Below, in pieces: positions 17,599 through 19,310 of a stretch of 19,310 bases of DNA. Under the pieces are notes generated by a model, which searched no databases, had not been told where the DNA came from, and worked only from the letters and a program-made list of their open reading frames with translations. Position numbers and translations under genes: made by a program. Source of the DNA: Veillonella sp. (GTDB lineage Bacteria > Bacillota_C > Negativicutes > Veillonellales > Veillonellaceae); assembly GCA_018367495.1 (NCBI GenBank), contig JAGZGB010000028.1, positions 1-19,310 on the forward strand. Direction: 5' to 3'. The first letter of the stretch is position 1. The number at the start of each line of letters is the position of its first letter.

Positions 17599-17830
17599 AG
17601 TCTACCTCGATATAGTTTCCGAAGTCGCTGGCAATCATTGGTCTATATACTAGTATATGTAAACACTTATCAATCTTGGTAATACGTGCTACATAAAGTC
17701 CCTTATCAGCAATATCAAAAAAGCGATTAAAGGATCCTCCAATCATTACCTTAAAAGGAATATGGGCAGCTTGCAAACGAGACTTTGCAAGCTGCCATGG
17801 CATTCCAATAAGGCTATTAGAATCTAACAT
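17579..17830 (-). CDS. Small protein of unknown function between frr and uppS
   Basis: I do not recognise this 83-residue protein. Its start shares one base with the frr stop (TAATG) and its end overlaps uppS by 20 bases, an arrangement typical of a real coupled gene. A spurious frame would have left an unusual 230-base gap in an otherwise tight cluster. It has no signal peptide, membrane segment or cysteine pair; its single Cys is at about residue 56. The N-terminal part, SLIGMPWQLAKSRLQAAHIP (6-25), resembles the start of a PASTA-type repeat (L-G-x-P-x-x-x-A-x-x-x-L-x-x-A), but one short unit is weak evidence. The gene contains a perfect 13-bp inverted repeat (17765-17796). A weak AGAAG upstream suggests coupling to frr translation. 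A role in envelope or translation is a guess from position only. Confidence 0.65.
   Translation of the reverse strand: MLDSNSLIGMPWQLAKSRLQAAHIPFKVMIGGSFNRFFDIADKGLYVARITKIDKCLHILVYRPMIASDFGNYIEVDYAKEII
17765..17796 (-). repeat. Perfect 13-bp inverted repeat inside the 83-residue gene
   Basis: GGCAGCTTGCAAA (17765-17777) pairs perfectly with TTTGCAAGCTGCC (17784-17796) around a 6-base loop. It encodes part of the QLAKSRLQAA segment. No T-run follows on the minus strand, so it does not look like an intrinsic terminator. It may be an mRNA hairpin in the frr-uppS transcript. Confidence 0.85.
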
Positions 17831-18390
17831 TATACTTCTAATACGTCCTTTTCTTTTACTGCTTTTAACTCATCAATCTGCTTAATTTTAGCATCTGTAA
17901 GTTTTTGGATTTGATCTAAACCGTCTTTAGCATCATCTTCAGTAATAGTTTTAGCTTTTTCTTCTTTTTTCAATGCATCATTTACATCACGACGAATGTT
18001 ACGTACTGCAACTTTCGCATCTTCTGCTTTTTTATGTACTACTTTAACGATTTCTTTACGGCGTTCCTCGGTTAATTGAGGAATAGTCAAACGAATTTGA
18101 GCACCATCATTACCAGGATTTAAACCAAGATCAGATTGTAAGATTGCTTTTTCAATTGCGCCAATCATAGTTTTATCCCAAGGAGCAATCACGATCATAC
18201 GAGGCTCAGGCACGGAGATATTCGCAACTTGGTTAATTGGAGATGGGCTACCATAGTAATCCACCATTACTTTATCAAGCAATGCTACACTAGCACGACC
18301 TGTACGGATAGATGCGAATTCATGTTTTAAAGCCTCAATAGACTTATTCATGCGATCTTCTGCTTGCTGCAACAATTCTTTAATTTCCAT
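17830..18390 (-). CDS. frr: Ribosome recycling factor
   Basis: RRF works with EF-G to split post-termination ribosomes. The 186-residue protein has the usual length and two-domain plan: a long three-helix bundle (ends at about 1-30 and 105-186) and the small beta domain between. Family motifs include SIRTGRAS (27-34), YYGSPSPINQVANI (45-58), LTEERRKEIVK (106-116) and VRNIRRDVND (129-138), the last carrying conserved arginines for 23S rRNA contact. The ATG lies 5 bases after pyrH; GAGGAG, overlapping the pyrH end, is 10 bases upstream, which is slightly long. The tsf-pyrH-frr order is widespread in bacteria. Confidence 0.98.
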   Translation of the reverse strand: MEIKELLQQAEDRMNKSIEALKHEFASIRTGRASVALLDKVMVDYYGSPSPINQVANISVPEPRMIVIAPWDKTMIGAIEKAILQSDLGLNPGNDGAQIRLTIPQLTEERRKEIVKVVHKKAEDAKVAVRNIRRDVNDALKKEEKAKTITEDDAKDGLDQIQKLTDAKIKQIDELKAVKEKDVLEV

Positions 18391-18395
18391 TTGAA

Positions 18396-19121
18396 TTATT
18401 CTCCTCGAACTATGGTACCAATCTCTTCACCTTTAGCGGCTTTAGTGATGTTACCAGGAATGTCCATGCTAAATACAATGATAGGGATATTATTATCTTT
18501 ACATAAAGTTGTAGATGTTGCATCCATAACTTTTAATTCTTTTGTGATGATATCATTATATGTTAATTCATCAAATTTAACGGCATTCGGATTCGTCTTA
18601 GGATCGGAATCATATACACCATCAGCAAACTTCTTCGCCATCAAAATTGCATCTGCTTCAATTTCAGCAGCTCGCAATGCAGCCGTTGTATCTGTAGAGA
18701 AATATGGTTTACCAAGACCAGCACCAAAGATTACGATACGTTTTTTCTCCAAGTGACGAATGGCACGACGGCGAATATAAGGTTCTGCAATTTCTTGCAT
18801 TTCGATAGCAGTTTGAACGCGAGTATCTACGCCTGCTTGTTCTAATGCATCTTGCAATGCTAAGGAGTTCATTACTGTTGCTAGCATACCCATATAGTCA
18901 GCTGTAGCACGATCCATACCTTGGTTACTACCAGCTAACCCTCTCCACAAGTTACCGCCACCAACAACAATTGCGATTTCTAAATCAGTGGATTTTGCTA
19001 AAGCAGCAATTTCTTTTGCAAATTCTTCAACAACATCAGGGTTAATACCAAAACCTTGTTCACCCGCTAATGCTTCACCACTCAACTTCAAAACAATACG
19101 TCTAAAGTTTCTCTTTGCCAT
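18396..19121 (-). CDS. pyrH: UMP kinase PyrH
   Basis: PyrH phosphorylates UMP to UDP with ATP; it belongs to the amino-acid-kinase fold and is usually hexameric, activated by GTP and inhibited by UTP. The 241-residue protein has LKLSGEAL (11-18), [10 protein letters not shown] (52-61), [17 protein letters not shown] (69-85), [13 protein letters not shown] (133-145) and [10 protein letters not shown] (165-174). Relatives usually have GAGxGNP(F/Y); here the Asn is Lys, a minor change. The ATG follows AGAGGAG at 7-base spacing. The space back to tsf is only 62 bases and is largely taken up by a hairpin. No promoter is seen there, so transcription probably comes from the tsf side. Confidence 0.97.
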   Translation of the reverse strand: MAKRNFRRIVLKLSGEALAGEQGFGINPDVVEEFAKEIAALAKSTDLEIAIVVGGGNLWRGLAGSNQGMDRATADYMGMLATVMNSLALQDALEQAGVDTRVQTAIEMQEIAEPYIRRRAIRHLEKKRIVIFGAGLGKPYFSTDTTAALRAAEIEADAILMAKKFADGVYDSDPKTNPNAVKFDELTYNDIITKELKVMDATSTTLCKDNNIPIIVFSMDIPGNITKAAKGEEIGTIVRGE

Positions 19122-19142
19122 GTGTTTACTCCTCTATTGCAA

Positions 19143-19174
19143 AATAAGAGAACACTGTACGGTGTTCTCTTATT
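19143..19174 (-). terminator. Hairpin between tsf and pyrH: partial terminator or attenuator
   Basis: A perfect 13-bp stem pairs 19143-19155 with 19162-19174 around a 6-base loop. On the minus strand the 3' arm ends UUAUU and is followed by UU, giving a terminator-like U-rich end. It starts 9 bases past the tsf stop. Only 21 bases separate it from the pyrH ATG, with a ribosome site but no promoter, so downstream expression probably needs read-through. Confidence 0.7.
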
Positions 19175-19183
19175 ATTTCTTAA

Positions 19184-19310
19184 TTATTTACCAACAGATG
19201 CCATTACTTCAGCTACGAAGTCATCTTGGCGTTTTTCAATGCCTTCGCCCAAACCGTAGCGAACAAAACGACGTACGTTGATGTTTTCACCGATTTTTGC
19301 AATATTTTCA
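19184..19310 (-). CDS. tsf: Elongation factor Ts, C-terminal end (partial)
   Basis: The last 41 codons of a gene cut off by the window edge read [20 protein letters not shown], then [20 protein letters not shown], then a final Lys and a TAA stop at 19186-19184. The GENI-x-(V/I)RRFVR segment and the (D)DFVAEV end are typical of EF-Ts, the nucleotide exchange factor for EF-Tu. Its place immediately upstream of pyrH and frr is the usual bacterial order (rpsB-tsf-pyrH-frr), which supports the call. The N-terminal and core domains are outside the window. Confidence 0.9.
   Translation of the reverse strand, partial: ENIAKIGENINVRRFVRYGLGEGIEKRQDDFVAEVMASVGK

Noticed and set aside
17303..17653. A 116-codon plus-strand open frame opposite uppS and the small gene
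   Set aside because: It is explained as the reverse frame of uppS; no motif or start signal supports it.
18364..18756. A 130-codon plus-strand open frame opposite pyrH
   Set aside because: It is antisense to a well-supported gene with all UMP kinase motifs, and I saw no ribosome site or recognisable motif for it.
1..19310. CRISPR array, tRNA or rRNA genes, insertion sequences, attachment sites or a replication origin
   Set aside because: I read for spaced direct repeats, cloverleaf sequences, transposase motifs and DnaA-box clusters and found none; coding density is near complete.

Overview
The window is an AT-rich chromosomal segment in which every gene I can support lies on the minus strand, so transcription runs from high to low coordinates. 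Gene content and order resemble the Negativicutes, diderm relatives of the Firmicutes, and the protein sequences look Veillonella-like. That assignment is from memory of the families and was not tested by a search.

Region 1 (about 19310 down to 10951) is a translation, isoprenoid and envelope cluster. It opens with the 3' end of tsf (EF-Ts), then a hairpin, then pyrH (UMP kinase), frr (ribosome recycling factor), an 83-residue protein of unknown function, uppS, cdsA, dxr, rseP, ispG and proS. Most junctions overlap or are separated by fewer than 20 bases. dxr and ispG are two MEP-pathway enzymes, uppS uses the resulting isoprenoids to build the undecaprenyl carrier, cdsA supplies CDP-diacylglycerol for phospholipids, and rseP is a site-2 membrane protease. 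The unit ends at a strong intrinsic terminator at 10951-10997. Its main promoter must lie outside the window, upstream of tsf.

Region 2 (10946 down to 126) is a second transcription unit with a clear sigma-A-type promoter at 10918-10946, immediately after that terminator. It reads: a PHP-domain phosphoesterase; an unusual fusion of a P-loop NTPase-like segment with an Asp23/Gls24-like domain; miaB; mutS; mutL; an RsmJ-like methyltransferase; miaA; and a PLP-dependent 'methionine gamma-lyase / aluminium resistance' family protein. An intrinsic terminator follows at 126-164. The unit joins DNA mismatch repair (MutS, MutL) with both enzymes of ms2i6A37 tRNA modification (MiaA, MiaB) and a probable rRNA methyltransferase.

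Region 3 (1-125) has no gene. It holds several small hairpins in tandem, with a repeated GGTG...AAAG..CC loop motif, and may be the end of a structured RNA or a group II intron relic.

Most of the window is ordinary housekeeping sequence and I saw no clear new defence or mobile system. The points most worth a second look are the P-loop/Asp23 fusion, the 83-residue protein with a perfect 13-bp inverted repeat inside its gene, acidic-residue substitutions in the UppS and MutL metal motifs, the promoterless tsf-pyrH hairpin, and the structured left edge.
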